Below are positions 1-9,369 of a stretch of DNA of 43,598 nt, one piece after another. Origin of the DNA: an uncultured Muribaculaceae bacterium (GTDB lineage Bacteria; Bacteroidota; Bacteroidia; Bacteroidales; Muribaculaceae); NCBI GenBank assembly GCA_910579105.1, contig CAJTRT010000018.1, positions 1 through 43,598 of the forward strand, read 5' to 3'. Made by a program: the position numbers and the translations under genes. How positions within the stretch are numbered: the first letter of the stretch is position 1; the number at the start of each line of letters is the position of its first letter. The notes under the pieces were generated by a model that ran no database searches, was not told the origin of the DNA, and saw nothing but the letters and a program-made list of their open reading frames with translations.

Positions 1-216
1 GGAATCAGTCCTAATTTTTTGAGACCTCAAAAAGTTTTATCGGACAGCAATATTATTGAATATGCCCGGTGGAGAGTGGCCGGGGAGGATTGATAGGTGG
101 TTTTTGCGAAATTAAAAATAAAATTTGAAAACACCTAATAAAATCGCAGAAAAAATTTGAATAAAAGTTCTTATGCGCGAATAAAAATCCTGATATGGTA
201 GTTGGATATTCGTTTT
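1..216. other. AT-rich intergenic edge of window
   Basis: No gene is visible. The stretch is much richer in A and T than the coding DNA beside it. A short inverted repeat (TTTTTGAG at 16-23 and CTCAAAAA at 26-33) is too tightly spaced to be a convincing terminator. CGAAATTA at 107-114 reads TAATTTCG on the minus strand, the same -7-like variant seen before other genes here, and could belong to a leftward gene outside the window. Confidence 0.3.
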
Positions 217-1482
217 TTATCCGAACAGGTCGGAGTAAATTCGTTCTGTCGCGCCGATATTTTCTTTAATATATTTCCCGGCAGCCTCTCCTGCCTGACG
301 AAGTGTAAGCGGGTTCGTGGTGAGCGCGTCCATCGTGTTGTTGAAGTCTGAGGCGTTGGAAATTGAGAATCCTCCGCCGCGGGCGATCAGGTCGGAAGCT
401 TCCTTGAACTTGGAGTGCTCCGGTCCGAAAATCACGGGCATGTCGTAGACCGCCGCCTCGTTCAGATTGTGTATCCCCGCGCCGAAGCCGCCGCCGATAT
501 ACGCGATGTCGGCGAAGCGGTAGAGGGTCGACAGTTTCCCGAACGAATCGACTATGATACCCCGGATGTTCCTGACATAAGGCGGGAAGTCGCCGTCGGG
601 GTGCGCTTTGTGGAGCCTGAGCCATTCCGACAGCAGGATGACGCTACCCGCCGGGAAACGGTTGCGGAGCGCCTCGAGGCGCGTCTCGTTGAACTCGTGG
701 GGGGCGATGATGAACGCGACGTCGGAATGGGCGTTGAGCCATGGGACGTAGACATCCTCGTCGGCCCCCCATGAAGAGCCGGCGATGAAGCGCAGCCTGC
801 GGTCGGAGCCGAATCCCGGGAATCCGGCGATTTCGACCGTCGATTTCATCACATCGGTAACGCGGTCGAAGCGGGTGTCGCCAGCGACCGTCACGTTCTC
901 GATGCCTATGACTTTCAGAAGGCGGCGCGAGCGCTCGTCCTGCACATACAGGTGGTTGAAATCGCGCAGCATTTTCCGGAACATTCCGCCGACAGACCGG
1001 AAAAAGCGCTGGCCCGGGCGGAAGATTGCCGATATGATGTAGGTGGGGATGCCGCGGCGGCGCAGCTCCCCGAGATAGTTGCCCCAGAACTCGTACTTTA
1101 TGAATATCGCCATCGAAGGCCGCGCCAGGTCGAGGAAGTGCCTGACCCGGTGCGGGGTGTCGAACGGCAGGTAGACAACCGCGTCGACGTACGGGTAGTT
1201 CTTCCTTACCTCGAAGCCCGATGGGGAGAAGAACGACAGCAGGATGGGCTTCTCGGGATGCTCGCGCCGCAGGCGCTCGATCATCGGGCGCCCCTGCTCG
1301 AACTCGCCCAGCGACGAGGCGTGGAACCACACGCACCCCGGCTTCAGTCCCAGGCGCCGGCGCAGTATGTCGTTGGTGCGGTGCTGCCCGCGGAGCATTT
1401 TCCTTACTTTGGGGCTGCGCAGCGACACTGCCTGCGCCGCCAGGGCGTAGAGGCGTATTCCTGTGTTGTAGAGTACGTTCAC
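217..1482 (-). CDS. waaA: 3-deoxy-D-manno-octulosonic acid (Kdo) transferase
   Basis: Transfers Kdo from CMP-Kdo to lipid A at the inner face of the cytoplasmic membrane during lipopolysaccharide assembly. The 421-residue product has the family length. The N-terminal part carries the SLGEFEQGRP motif, whose acidic residue lies where the family has its catalytic base, followed by FFSPSGFEVRKNY. The C-terminal half shows the donor-binding GGGFGAGIHNLNEAAVYDMPVIFGP pattern in pieces (GIHNLNE, MPVIFGPEH). The start is a GTG codon. It lies 10 bp downstream of gltX on the same strand, an arrangement I recall from other Bacteroidales, so the two are probably cotranscribed. kdsA, which makes the Kdo-8-phosphate precursor, lies 26 kb away in this window. 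Confidence 0.95.
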   Translation of the reverse strand: MNVLYNTGIRLYALAAQAVSLRSPKVRKMLRGQHRTNDILRRRLGLKPGCVWFHASSLGEFEQGRPMIERLRREHPEKPILLSFFSPSGFEVRKNYPYVDAVVYLPFDTPHRVRHFLDLARPSMAIFIKYEFWGNYLGELRRRGIPTYIISAIFRPGQRFFRSVGGMFRKMLRDFNHLYVQDERSRRLLKVIGIENVTVAGDTRFDRVTDVMKSTVEIAGFPGFGSDRRLRFIAGSSWGADEDVYVPWLNAHSDVAFIIAPHEFNETRLEALRNRFPAGSVILLSEWLRLHKAHPDGDFPPYVRNIRGIIVDSFGKLSTLYRFADIAYIGGGFGAGIHNLNEAAVYDMPVIFGPEHSKFKEASDLIARGGGFSISNASDFNNTMDALTTNPLTLRQAGEAAGKYIKENIGATERIYSDLFG

Positions 1483-1492
1483 GGCGGCGTGG

Positions 1493-3028
1493 TTATTCCG
1501 CGGGCTGCGGTATTCTGTCTATGGCCAGGCGGATGCGCCTTATGGTTTCGTCGCGGCCCATAAGCTCGGATATGTCGAACATGTGGGGTCCCTTGCACTC
1601 GCCGACGACGGCCAGGCGGAAGGCGTTCATCACGTTGCCCATATGGTAACCGTTGTCGGTGATCCAGCCGAGCACGACCTCTTCCGCTTCCTTGGAGGCC
1701 ATGGAGGGGAGGTTCTGGATTATCTCGATGAGTTTTTCCATCAGTGCCGGGGTCTCGGCCTTCCAGCGTTTGCGTATGTCCTTCTCGGCGTACTCTTCGG
1801 GAGCGGCGAAGAAGAAACGGGCCTGGTCCCAAAGCTCGGGAAGCAGGTTGACGCGCCCCTTGACCATTTCAAGAGCTGCGGCGATATACTCGTCGGAGAA
1901 GTCGGCTGGGTTGACGCCGTGGGCGAGCATTATGGGTTTGAAGTATCCGGCAAGCTCTGTGCCTGACATTGCCATAACGTACTCGTGGTTGAACCATTTG
2001 CACTTCTCGAAAGCGAATCTCGCGCCGGCTTTGGAACAGTGGTCGAGCGAGAAACGTCGGATCAGCTCGTCCATCGACATTATTTCCGTGTCGTCGCCGG
2101 GATTCCATCCGAGGAGCGCGAGGAAGTTGACCACTGCCTGCGGCAGGTAGCCTGTCTCGCGGTATCCCGAGGATATGTCGCCGCTCTTGGGGTCGTGCCA
2201 TTCCAGGGGGAACACGGGGAAGCCCAGGCGGTCGCCGTCGCGCTTTGAGAGCTTCCCTTTGCCGTCGGGCTTGAGCAGCAGCGGCAGGTGCACGAACGCC
2301 GGCATGGTGTCCGTCCAGCCGAACGCCTCGTAGAGGAGGACGTGCAGGGGGGCGGAGGGAAGCCATTCCTCGCCGCGGATGACGTGGCTGACCTCCATCA
2401 GGTGGTCGTCGACGATGTTGGCCAGGTGGTAGGTGGGCAGGTCGTCGGCGCTCTTGTAGAGCACCTTGTCGTCGAGAATCGAGGAATTGATTGTCACCTT
2501 GCCGCGGATCAGGTCGTTGACCTCTACGTCGCGGCCCGGCTCAATCAGGAATCGGACGACGTATTGGTGTCCCTCGTCAATCAGGCGCTTTACCTCTTCG
2601 GCGGGGAGGCTCAGGGAGTTGCGCATACCAAGGCGGGTGGAGGCGTCATACTGGAAGTTCGGTTTCGAAGCGCGGGCTTTTTCAAGTTCTTCCGGGGTGT
2701 CGAAAGCGATATAGGCCTTTCCCGCGTCGAGAAGCATCCTGACATGCTCGCGGTATATGCCGCGGCGCTCGCTCTGCTTGTAGGGGCCGTAGGCTCCTCC
2801 TTCGCGAACCCCCTCGTCAATGCCTATGCCGAGCCATCCGAGGGCCTCGTTGATGTAGTCCTCGGCTCCAGGCACGAAGCGGTTCGAGTCGGTGTCCTCG
2901 ATGCGGAGAATCATGTCGCCCCCGTTCTGGCGGGCGAAGAGGTAGTTATATAGCGCTGTGCGCACGCCTCCGATGTGGAGCGGGCCCGTCGGCGACGGGG
3001 CGAAGCGCACTCTTACTTTCCTTTCCAT
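1493..3028 (-). CDS. gltX: Glutamyl-tRNA synthetase
   Basis: Class I aminoacyl-tRNA synthetase that charges tRNA-Glu in the cytoplasm. The HIGG signature is at residues 18-21 and the KMSKS-equivalent KLSKR at 259-263; the anticodon-binding C-terminal domain is complete. I place the start at the ATG at 3028 because MERKVRVRFAPSPTG is the conserved family N-terminus; an in-frame extension to 3094 adds 22 residues without family character. This gives 511 residues, normal for the family. waaA follows after 10 bp. Confidence 0.96.
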   Translation of the reverse strand: MERKVRVRFAPSPTGPLHIGGVRTALYNYLFARQNGGDMILRIEDTDSNRFVPGAEDYINEALGWLGIGIDEGVREGGAYGPYKQSERRGIYREHVRMLLDAGKAYIAFDTPEELEKARASKPNFQYDASTRLGMRNSLSLPAEEVKRLIDEGHQYVVRFLIEPGRDVEVNDLIRGKVTINSSILDDKVLYKSADDLPTYHLANIVDDHLMEVSHVIRGEEWLPSAPLHVLLYEAFGWTDTMPAFVHLPLLLKPDGKGKLSKRDGDRLGFPVFPLEWHDPKSGDISSGYRETGYLPQAVVNFLALLGWNPGDDTEIMSMDELIRRFSLDHCSKAGARFAFEKCKWFNHEYVMAMSGTELAGYFKPIMLAHGVNPADFSDEYIAAALEMVKGRVNLLPELWDQARFFFAAPEEYAEKDIRKRWKAETPALMEKLIEIIQNLPSMASKEAEEVVLGWITDNGYHMGNVMNAFRLAVVGECKGPHMFDISELMGRDETIRRIRLAIDRIPQPAE

Positions 3029-3102
3029 TGTGGTAAAGTCGGGCTTTGGTGGTTGACTGTTGAAATTCGCGCTCAGACGGGCCGAGCGAACCATTGTAAC
3101 CG

Positions 3103-3134
3103 CGAAATTAGTTAAAAATACTGAATTACGCCAA
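3103..3134 (-). promoter_or_regulatory. Possible gltX-waaA promoter
   Basis: On the minus strand TAATTTCG (3103-3110) resembles the Bacteroidota -7 box TAnnTTTG with one mismatch, and TTG lies at 3132-3134, 21 bp upstream. The predicted transcript start is about 70 bp before gltX. The same TAATTTCGCGG string occurs before lrgA and the 39780 gene. Confidence 0.35.
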
Positions 3135-3188
3135 CTGTGTTCCGCTAATATTTATACAATGCGCCTGGCATATCGGTCTGCCCCGCCG

Positions 3189-3734
3189 TCAGGCGAACTC
3201 GTCGCGGAGTTTCTCGAATCTGGCGACCGCCTCCGGACCGAATTTGGCGATAGAGGCTCTGATGCGTTCCAGTGGCTTTTCCCGCATGTCGCCGGATTTG
3301 GAGAAGAACTTGTCGGCGTAGCACACGAGGCGTTCCAGCCGGCTTTCCGGCATATAGGAGCGACCTGCGGGGAGCGGGAGGCCGGAGGCCGAAACCTCCT
3401 CCGGCGCGAGGCCGGCGCCGGTGTGGCGCTCGGCCACCCTGGCGTACGTCTCTGGCGCGCCTTCGGCGCGCAGAAGGTCGGCTCCGGCGTATCCGTGGGC
3501 GAGGTAGGGCAGGGTTCCGCGGCAGTCGATTCCCGGTGCGTCGGTAAGGCATATGCCTATGTCGTGTAGCATGGCCGCGGCCTCGATTTCATCTTCGGGG
3601 AGGTCAAGCGAGCGGGCGCGGGCGATGCCGAGCGCCTTGTCGGCCACAGACCGGCAGTGGCGCATATAAATATCCCGCAGGCGCGAGCCGGCGGGATAAT
3701 ATTTGTCGATTACGGATTGGTAGTCAAACGACAT
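3189..3734 (-). CDS. HD-domain phosphohydrolase-like protein
   Basis: A 181-residue protein with one HD domain. Visible metal-ligand candidates are a histidine in YMRHCRSVADKA, the LHDIGI pair that defines the family near residue 58, and later histidines in AHGYAGADLL and AERHTGAG. HD proteins hydrolyse phosphoesters such as nucleotides or signalling nucleotides; the substrate cannot be told from sequence. It lies 53 bp after ilvE on the same strand and may be cotranscribed with it, with no clear functional link. The family assignment is firm; the role is not. Confidence 0.85.
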   Translation of the reverse strand: MSFDYQSVIDKYYPAGSRLRDIYMRHCRSVADKALGIARARSLDLPEDEIEAAAMLHDIGICLTDAPGIDCRGTLPYLAHGYAGADLLRAEGAPETYARVAERHTGAGLAPEEVSASGLPLPAGRSYMPESRLERLVCYADKFFSKSGDMREKPLERIRASIAKFGPEAVARFEKLRDEFA

Positions 3735-3787
3735 ATCGTGTCCTTGGAAGTGTCTGAAATTCGCTATGAGAAAGCACAGGCCTGTCC

Positions 3788-4816
3788 TCAGAGGTCGAGA
3801 ATGTCGTTCCAGCCGTGCGTGTCCTCGATTTCGCCCAGGCGTATGCCGTTGAGGGTGTCGTAGAGGCGCTGGGTGACGGGGCCCGGCTTGCCGTCCTTGG
3901 CGATGACGTATTTCGTGCCGGTGTCGAGGTCGTGGATTTCGCCGACTGGCGACGCGACGGCGGCTGTGCCGCAGGCGGCTGCTTCCTGGAAATCGGCGAT
4001 CTCGTCAACCCTGATGTGACGGCGTTCTACTTCCAGTCCCATGTCGCGGGCAAGCTGCATCAGGGAGTCGTTGGTGATGGATGGGAGGATGGAGTCGGAG
4101 GCGGGGGTTATGTATTTCCCGTCCTTGATGGCGTAGAAGTTGGCGGGCCCGCACTCGTCGAGGTAGAGCTTCTCCTTGGGATCGAGGTAGAGCACTGCGG
4201 AGTAGCCGAGCGAGTGGGCTTTCTCGCCGGCCTGGAGCGACGCGGCGTAGTTGCCGCCGACTTTCCAGCGGCCGGTGCCGCGGGGCGCCACGCGGTCGAA
4301 CTCGCGCATGATGCAGATGTTTGTTGGCTTGAACCCGCTCTTGAAGTACGGGCCTACGGGGGTAACGAGGATTATGAAGCAGTATTCCGTGGCCGGGCTT
4401 ACGCCCACTTTGGGCGACATGCCGATTTCAAGCGGGCGGATGTACAGAGACGCCCCCGACCCATAGGGGGGTATGAAGCGCTCGTTGAGCTTCACGGCCA
4501 GGCGGGTCATCTCCATGAACTTCTCGTCGGTGATCGGCTCCATCATGATGCCGCGGGCCGATTCCTGGATGCGGCGGCAGTTCTCCATCGGGCGGAAGAT
4601 ACGGACTTTGCCGTCCTTTCCGCGGAAGGCTTTGAGCCCTTCGAAGATTTCCTGCCCGTAGTGGAGGGAGGTGGCGGCGATATGGATGTTCAGGGTTTCC
4701 GACGAGGAGACCTCGATTTCGCCCCATTTTCCGTCGCGGTAGTAGCAGCGCACGTTGTAGTCAGTGGGCACATATCCGAAACCCAGCGATGACCAGTCAA
4801 TCTCAGCGTTCTTCAT
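3788..4816 (-). CDS. ilvE: Branched-chain amino acid aminotransferase
   Basis: Pyridoxal-phosphate enzyme of fold type IV that interconverts leucine, isoleucine and valine with their 2-keto acids using glutamate/2-oxoglutarate. The 342-residue length fits the bacterial/eukaryotic BCAT subgroup. The PLP-binding lysine is expected at K185 in WKVGGNYAASL. Family-typical segments YGQEIFEGLKAFRG near residue 53 and GTAAVASPVGEI near the C-terminus are present. A TAnnTTTG box lies about 30 bp upstream of the ATG, so the gene has its own promoter rather than reading through from lrgB. Confidence 0.95.
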   Translation of the reverse strand: MKNAEIDWSSLGFGYVPTDYNVRCYYRDGKWGEIEVSSSETLNIHIAATSLHYGQEIFEGLKAFRGKDGKVRIFRPMENCRRIQESARGIMMEPITDEKFMEMTRLAVKLNERFIPPYGSGASLYIRPLEIGMSPKVGVSPATEYCFIILVTPVGPYFKSGFKPTNICIMREFDRVAPRGTGRWKVGGNYAASLQAGEKAHSLGYSAVLYLDPKEKLYLDECGPANFYAIKDGKYITPASDSILPSITNDSLMQLARDMGLEVERRHIRVDEIADFQEAAACGTAAVASPVGEIHDLDTGTKYVIAKDGKPGPVTQRLYDTLNGIRLGEIEDTHGWNDILDL

Positions 4817-4845
4817 CTTGATTGTCGTTGTAGGATTATTCTGCG

Positions 4846-4853
4846 CAAATATA
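4846..4853 (-). promoter_or_regulatory. -7 promoter box for ilvE
   Basis: The minus strand reads TATATTTG, an exact match to the Bacteroidota -7 consensus TAnnTTTG, ending about 30 bp upstream of the ilvE start. No clear TTTG -33 element is seen at the expected spacing. Confidence 0.5.
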
Positions 4854-5039
4854 CTAATTTATTTGTCATCGCGGCATCTTTTGGCCGGAAATTTCTTAAA
4901 ATATGCCAAATGGGCAGTAGCGGCCTCCGCCGCGGGGGTGCGATGTGTTAAAATGACACAACGCGATGGCGCATTGCTCTCTTGTCCGAAGTCCGGATAA
5001 GTAGGGACGCGCGGGCCGTAGTTTTTCGATAGCAACTCT

Positions 5040-5735
5040 TTATGTGAGGAAAGGGAGGATCAAGGGTGTGAGCAGCGAGGTCAACAGGCCGTTGAGGGTA
5101 AGCCCGAGCGACGAGAACGCCCCGTAGCGCATGCCGTAGCGCTCGATGGCGGCCGCGGTGCCCACGGCGTGCGCCGATGTGCCGACCGACAGCCCCCCGG
5201 CGATCGGCGAGCTGACGCGGCTGATGCGCAGCATCTGGAACCCCGCCATGCCGCCGAATATGCCGGTGCACACCACCACGGCGGCTGTCAGCGACGGTAT
5301 CCCGCCGACGGTGGCGGAGATTTCCATCGCTATCGGGGTCGTGACGGCTTTCGGGGCCAGCGACAGCACGACCTCCTCGCTCGCTCCGAGCAGACGCGCC
5401 ACGAGCACTACCGAGACGATCCCGGCCACGCATCCGGCCAGCTCGGCCAGCAGAAGCGGCACCATCTGTTTGCGTATGCTTTCCAGCTGGCGGTAAAGGG
5501 GCACCCCGAGGGCTACCACCGCCGGTTTCAGCCAGAAGTCGATGTATTCGCCCCCCTCGGCGTAGGTGTCGGGCGAGACACCGCCGGCATATAGCACGCA
5601 GATCAGCACGATTATGGTGACGAGTATTGGGTGGAACACAGCCACCCCGGTGCGTTTCTGGAGCTGCTTGGCCCCGAGGAACGCGGCGAAGGTGAGCGCT
5701 ATCAGGAAATATTTGTTTTGCAGGAACGTTTCCAT
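5040..5735 (-). CDS. lrgB: LrgB/CidB family membrane protein
   Basis: A 231-residue polytopic inner-membrane protein. The family hallmarks are both present: PKAVTTPIAMEIS in the middle and GTSAHAVGTAAA toward the C-terminus. LrgB partners with LrgA; the pair was first described as a holin/antiholin-like system affecting murein hydrolase activity and has since been linked in other organisms to transport of small carboxylates such as pyruvate or glycolate. Which applies here cannot be told. It follows lrgA after 4 bp. No LytSR regulator is adjacent. Confidence 0.92.
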   Translation of the reverse strand: METFLQNKYFLIALTFAAFLGAKQLQKRTGVAVFHPILVTIIVLICVLYAGGVSPDTYAEGGEYIDFWLKPAVVALGVPLYRQLESIRKQMVPLLLAELAGCVAGIVSVVLVARLLGASEEVVLSLAPKAVTTPIAMEISATVGGIPSLTAAVVVCTGIFGGMAGFQMLRISRVSSPIAGGLSVGTSAHAVGTAAAIERYGMRYGAFSSLGLTLNGLLTSLLTPLILPFLT

Positions 5736-5739
5736 CGTG

Positions 5740-6090
5740 TCACGGGCGTTTCGCCATCGCGCGTCGGGCGAGCTGGTGGGTCCACCCTGTGACGGCTATT
5801 ATTATGAATGTGCTGACTATCGTGGCGGCGACGATCGCCACCCATTCGCGGGAGATTATGCCGAAGCAGCGCATCACCCCGACCCCGGCGGGCACGAAGA
5901 AGAACCCCAGGTTGCGCACCAGGAAGTCGGCGACCTTGTCGACCCACATCAGCCGCACCCACCGCAGCCTGAGCGCGGCGGCCAGCGACACCATGCCTAT
6001 TATGCTCGACGGCACCGGCACGCCCGTGAGCCACACCACCAGTTCGCCGAACGCCAGGAACGCGAATATCACGGCGCATTGAAGTATCAT
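5740..6090 (-). CDS. lrgA: LrgA/CidA family holin-like membrane protein
   Basis: A small hydrophobic protein of 116 residues with about four membrane helices, starting MILQCAVIFAFLAFGELVV. Family features include PVPSSIIGM near residue 33 and the C-terminal LGFFFVPAGVGVM segment. I use the ATG at 6090; an in-frame extension to 6165 would add 25 polar residues and run over the likely promoter. It sits 4 bp upstream of lrgB, so the two are translated as a pair. Confidence 0.92.
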   Translation of the reverse strand: MILQCAVIFAFLAFGELVVWLTGVPVPSSIIGMVSLAAALRLRWVRLMWVDKVADFLVRNLGFFFVPAGVGVMRCFGIISREWVAIVAATIVSTFIIIAVTGWTHQLARRAMAKRP

Positions 6091-6134
6091 ATCGAAACTT
6101 TTTACTTTACCTTCTGTTGTGTTGGATGTCGCCG

Positions 6135-6165
6135 CGAAATTACCGCTTTGCCGCAACACAGCCAA
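6135..6165 (-). promoter_or_regulatory. Putative lrgAB promoter
   Basis: The minus strand carries TTG (6163-6165), a 20-bp spacer, and TAATTTCG (6135-6142), a one-mismatch version of the Bacteroidota -7 box. The expected transcript start is about 40 bp upstream of the lrgA ATG. This supports the shorter lrgA start. Confidence 0.45.
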
Positions 6166-6209
6166 TTCCGATGCGTTAAAAAAACACGCCCGCGTCTGAT
6201 GATGAGAAA

Positions 6210-6240
6210 GGCGCTGTGCCTTTGGTCAAGACACAGCGCC
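6210..6240 (-). terminator. Hairpin terminator of the M6 protease-adhesin operon
   Basis: A perfect 9-bp stem GGCGCTGTG (6210-6218) / CACAGCGCC (6232-6240) lies 33 bp beyond the stop of the gene at 6273. On the minus strand the stem is followed by TTTCTC, a short U-rich tail. Confidence 0.6.
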
Positions 6241-6272
6241 CGATGTAAGGATGGTGATAAGGCTAAACTTGA

Positions 6273-9200
6273 TTATTTTACGGCGACCTTGGCGACGGAG
6301 CGGCCCGAGGTCACGATGTAGATGCCGGAGGGGAGGGGGAGCTTTACGCGGGGAGCGGCGTCGGCTTTGGCTGCCAGGCGTCCGTCGGGTGTGTGCACCG
6401 CGATTGAGGTTACGGCGTTGTCGATCGCGATGAAGCCCTTGCCAGTGGTCACACGCCAGTGGTCCGCGGCGCCAACCTGACCGACAGACACCCGCGTCGG
6501 ATTGTAGGTGTTGGAGAATTTCGATTCGCCGGCGGAATAGAGTACGGTAACGTTGTAGTCGTGGCTGCCGGTCCCGGGATCCGTGTCGACAAACTCGTTC
6601 TCCTCAACGGGGGCGTCGTTGACCTTCACGCCGTCGCGGTACACGTTGTAGCCGTTGATGGTGAATGCTGCCGGGTCGCCGGCGGGGATGTAGGTCACAT
6701 CGTCGACCATGAGGATGTATTTCCCTTCCGAACGGCTGCGGATGGCGAAACGTTTCGCCCCGTCGGGGAGGTCGGCCTCGTATGGCTTGTACTCGCTGGG
6801 GATGTTCTCGAACACGCGCAGCGATACGAAGTCGTCCGGTTCGAGCGAGCCGGCAGAGTATAGAACTTCAAAGGTCTCGAATTCGGATTCGATCATAGAG
6901 TAGGAGCGGGCGTTTATGGTGATGGTCTGCGGACCCCCGAACAGTTCGGGCGATATGGCCCAGTCGTCGCACTGCACGTAGCCCTGCCCCTGGATGCCGG
7001 ATACCATCGAGGCCAGGAACTTGTTGCCGGAGAGGGCCGCGAACGAGCCGTTGTTGAAATCCTCGTGGGTGTTGTCGAAAATCCACCACGACTGCTGCGA
7101 GTAGTCGGGGATTCCTGGCATTGTGCCTTCCTGGAAGCCGGCTATCTGCGCCTTGTCCTTGTCTACGAGAGTCCAGTCGCCGATGCCGGAGGTCGCCCAC
7201 GGGTCGTAGCTCTCGAAATCCTCGAGGGTTTCGTAGGGCTGCGCCTTGGATGTGTCTGGCTCGCCCCAGGAGAGAGTCACGGAGCTGCCGTCGGGAGTGC
7301 CCGTCAGGTCCTCGACAACGGGATATGAGTTGACGCGCAGTGCGACTTTGGCTGTCTCGGTCGCGTTGTTGGAGGTGTCGTTGTCGTCGGCATACGCGAT
7401 TTCGGCCCGGTACTCGTTTTCTTCGGGGTCGAGGATTCCGAGCGTCCGGGTGAACGCCACATAGTCATATTCACCTACGCCGAGGGCGGTGGAGCTGTAT
7501 GTGTCGACCTCCGCACCATTCCAGAACAGGCTCACGGTGTAGTCGCCCGACACTTCCGATCCGAAGTTCACCACGTCGACTTTCACCTCGAACGGCTCTG
7601 ACGACCTGGCCTTCGCGGGCGCGGTTATCCTGGCTGCCTTGAGGTCGAGGGGGTAGATCGTGGATATGGCGATGTTGTCGAGGAAAAGGTCGGTGTTGTT
7701 GTTGCGCCAGCCTGTGAGCCGCACGCTTACGGTTTTCCCTGCGAACTCGTCGAGGCGGCACAGGTGCTTGGTCCAGCCCATCGCGGGAGTGTATCTGTCG
7801 AACGTCCGTGTGGTGCCGTCGGTGGCGGTGACCACTACTTCAACCTCGTGGTCGGCGGGATCGGATCCTGCGATGTTGTAGGTGTAGTAGCTGAGGGTCG
7901 GTGAGGGGATTTTCGACAGGTCGATCAGCCCGGTGTGGAGAGTCGCTGCTCCCCCTATGCGGCCTGAGAGGAAGATCATTCCGTTGTCACCGTCGGAGGA
8001 CGCCACGTCCTCGAAGTCGCGGGTCATCTGCCAGTAGTTGTTTCCTTCGCGTATTGTCGAGGTGGTTATGGTTGTTGCGCGGCCGTTGGCGAACGATTCG
8101 GCATAGGGCGCGTCATACGGGGTGCCCATCGGGACAGGATTGGCTGCGGAGGCAGCGGCCTCTCCCTGGATGGTCTTGGCTGTCACCGCGTAGGTGTAGA
8201 ACTGCTGCGCGGGGGCTGCCTCCTCACCCTCGGCTGGCGCTTCGGGCGCGGGGAGGGTGTCTTCGTGTGAGAGGCCGGCGAGGTCTTCGGCCACCGTGGT
8301 CCATTCGCTCGAATAGATAGGCTTGCGTCTAACGTCGTATTTGATCAGGGAGGACGCTATCGGGTAGCCGTCCTTGTCAAGTGCCGGGGCGCTCCAGGTG
8401 ACCAGCGCCTTGTCGACGGCGGTGTTTGCCGCTGTGACTTCTCCGGCCGGTGTCGGAACGTTTATGCCCACAAACGCGGTGGCCGATACGGGGTCGCCGC
8501 TGCCAGCTTCGGTGTAGGCTGTCACGGTGTAGGTGTAGAGGCCGTTGACGGCCACGTTGTCGGTGACGGTCTGGGGCGTGCCCGGTGTCGGATTCGTTAT
8601 CGGGGGGAGAAGGTCTTCGCCGCGGCGGATTTCAATCTTGCTGAGCGATGCCAGCGTCGAGCCGTCCTTGGCTTTGTCGGGGGCGGTGAATGTTATGGTC
8701 GCTTTTTTGTCGCCTGTCGGATCCGGCGTTACTTTCAGGTCGGCTATTGCGGCTGGCGATACCAGGGCCACGCCGTTGAGAATTGTCAGGTTGGTGATTC
8801 CGAATTTCTGGCCGGGCTTGCCGCTGGCGTGGATGCCTATGAAATAGTCGCCTGTTGTGCCAACGTTGACCTCGGTGTTGAAAGTCCACAGGGAGTTGCC
8901 TCCGAGCTGGGGCAGCCCGGTCATAGGCAATAGCTCGGTGGTCATCGATGTGGGTTTCTTGTCGCTGCCGAGCTTTATCTCGAATGAGGCGGGAATCTCC
9001 GCGTAGTTGTATTTGTTCATCGTGAAGGTGACCTTGTAGGTCTTTCCGGCCTCGAAGCGGATCGACGGAGTGATAAGCCAGTCGTCGTTCTCGGCATTGC
9101 CGATCAGTGTTGGCGTTTTGGTGACCGCGTCGATTCCCTGGCCGTCGAGCTGCCTGAATGTGACGGTGGAAGTCTGGGGCGTCCATGTCGTGCCGTCGCC

Positions 9201-9359
9201 GTTGGTGTCCAGGACGGTGTAGCCGAGCGTTGCCAGGTCGTTGGTCTTGAAGTCGCAGGTGTAGTAGTTCCCCTGGGCGGACGCGTGTCCGGGCGACAGG
9301 AGCGCCGCCGCGAGAATAGCGCCGGAGATTCCGAAACGGAAGAGTCGGTGTTTCTGCAT
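6273..9359 (-). CDS. Large secreted adhesin-like protein with choice-of-anchor J and Fn3 domains
   Basis: A 1028-residue exported protein. Residues 1-28 form a signal peptide ending in GHASAQ. An N-terminal choice-of-anchor-J/MAM-like jelly roll (YYTCDFKTNDLATLGYTVLD) is followed by two fibronectin type III-like domains, a second MAM/cleaved-adhesin-like domain (from about residue 418), a CARDB-like region (FEVKVDVVNFG), a third jelly roll containing DDWAISPELF, and a C-terminal strand-rich domain ending LPSGIYIVTSG then VAKVAVK, which resembles type IX secretion sorting domains. Domain names are by eye. It starts 10 bp after the M6 protease stop, so both are one operon, and both share the same style of C-terminal domain. 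Binding to glycan or protein outside the cell is likely; the ligand is unknown. Confidence 0.85.
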   Translation of the reverse strand: MQKHRLFRFGISGAILAAALLSPGHASAQGNYYTCDFKTNDLATLGYTVLDTNGDGTTWTPQTSTVTFRQLDGQGIDAVTKTPTLIGNAENDDWLITPSIRFEAGKTYKVTFTMNKYNYAEIPASFEIKLGSDKKPTSMTTELLPMTGLPQLGGNSLWTFNTEVNVGTTGDYFIGIHASGKPGQKFGITNLTILNGVALVSPAAIADLKVTPDPTGDKKATITFTAPDKAKDGSTLASLSKIEIRRGEDLLPPITNPTPGTPQTVTDNVAVNGLYTYTVTAYTEAGSGDPVSATAFVGINVPTPAGEVTAANTAVDKALVTWSAPALDKDGYPIASSLIKYDVRRKPIYSSEWTTVAEDLAGLSHEDTLPAPEAPAEGEEAAPAQQFYTYAVTAKTIQGEAAASAANPVPMGTPYDAPYAESFANGRATTITTSTIREGNNYWQMTRDFEDVASSDGDNGMIFLSGRIGGAATLHTGLIDLSKIPSPTLSYYTYNIAGSDPADHEVEVVVTATDGTTRTFDRYTPAMGWTKHLCRLDEFAGKTVSVRLTGWRNNNTDLFLDNIAISTIYPLDLKAARITAPAKARSSEPFEVKVDVVNFGSEVSGDYTVSLFWNGAEVDTYSSTALGVGEYDYVAFTRTLGILDPEENEYRAEIAYADDNDTSNNATETAKVALRVNSYPVVEDLTGTPDGSSVTLSWGEPDTSKAQPYETLEDFESYDPWATSGIGDWTLVDKDKAQIAGFQEGTMPGIPDYSQQSWWIFDNTHEDFNNGSFAALSGNKFLASMVSGIQGQGYVQCDDWAISPELFGGPQTITINARSYSMIESEFETFEVLYSAGSLEPDDFVSLRVFENIPSEYKPYEADLPDGAKRFAIRSRSEGKYILMVDDVTYIPAGDPAAFTINGYNVYRDGVKVNDAPVEENEFVDTDPGTGSHDYNVTVLYSAGESKFSNTYNPTRVSVGQVGAADHWRVTTGKGFIAIDNAVTSIAVHTPDGRLAAKADAAPRVKLPLPSGIYIVTSGRSVAKVAVK

Positions 9360-9369
9360 ATGATTGGTG

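Noticed and set aside
16..33. Terminator-like inverted repeat at the left edge
   Set aside because: The 8-bp arms are AT-rich and separated by only 2 bp, so a stable hairpin is unlikely, and it lies nearly 190 bp past waaA.
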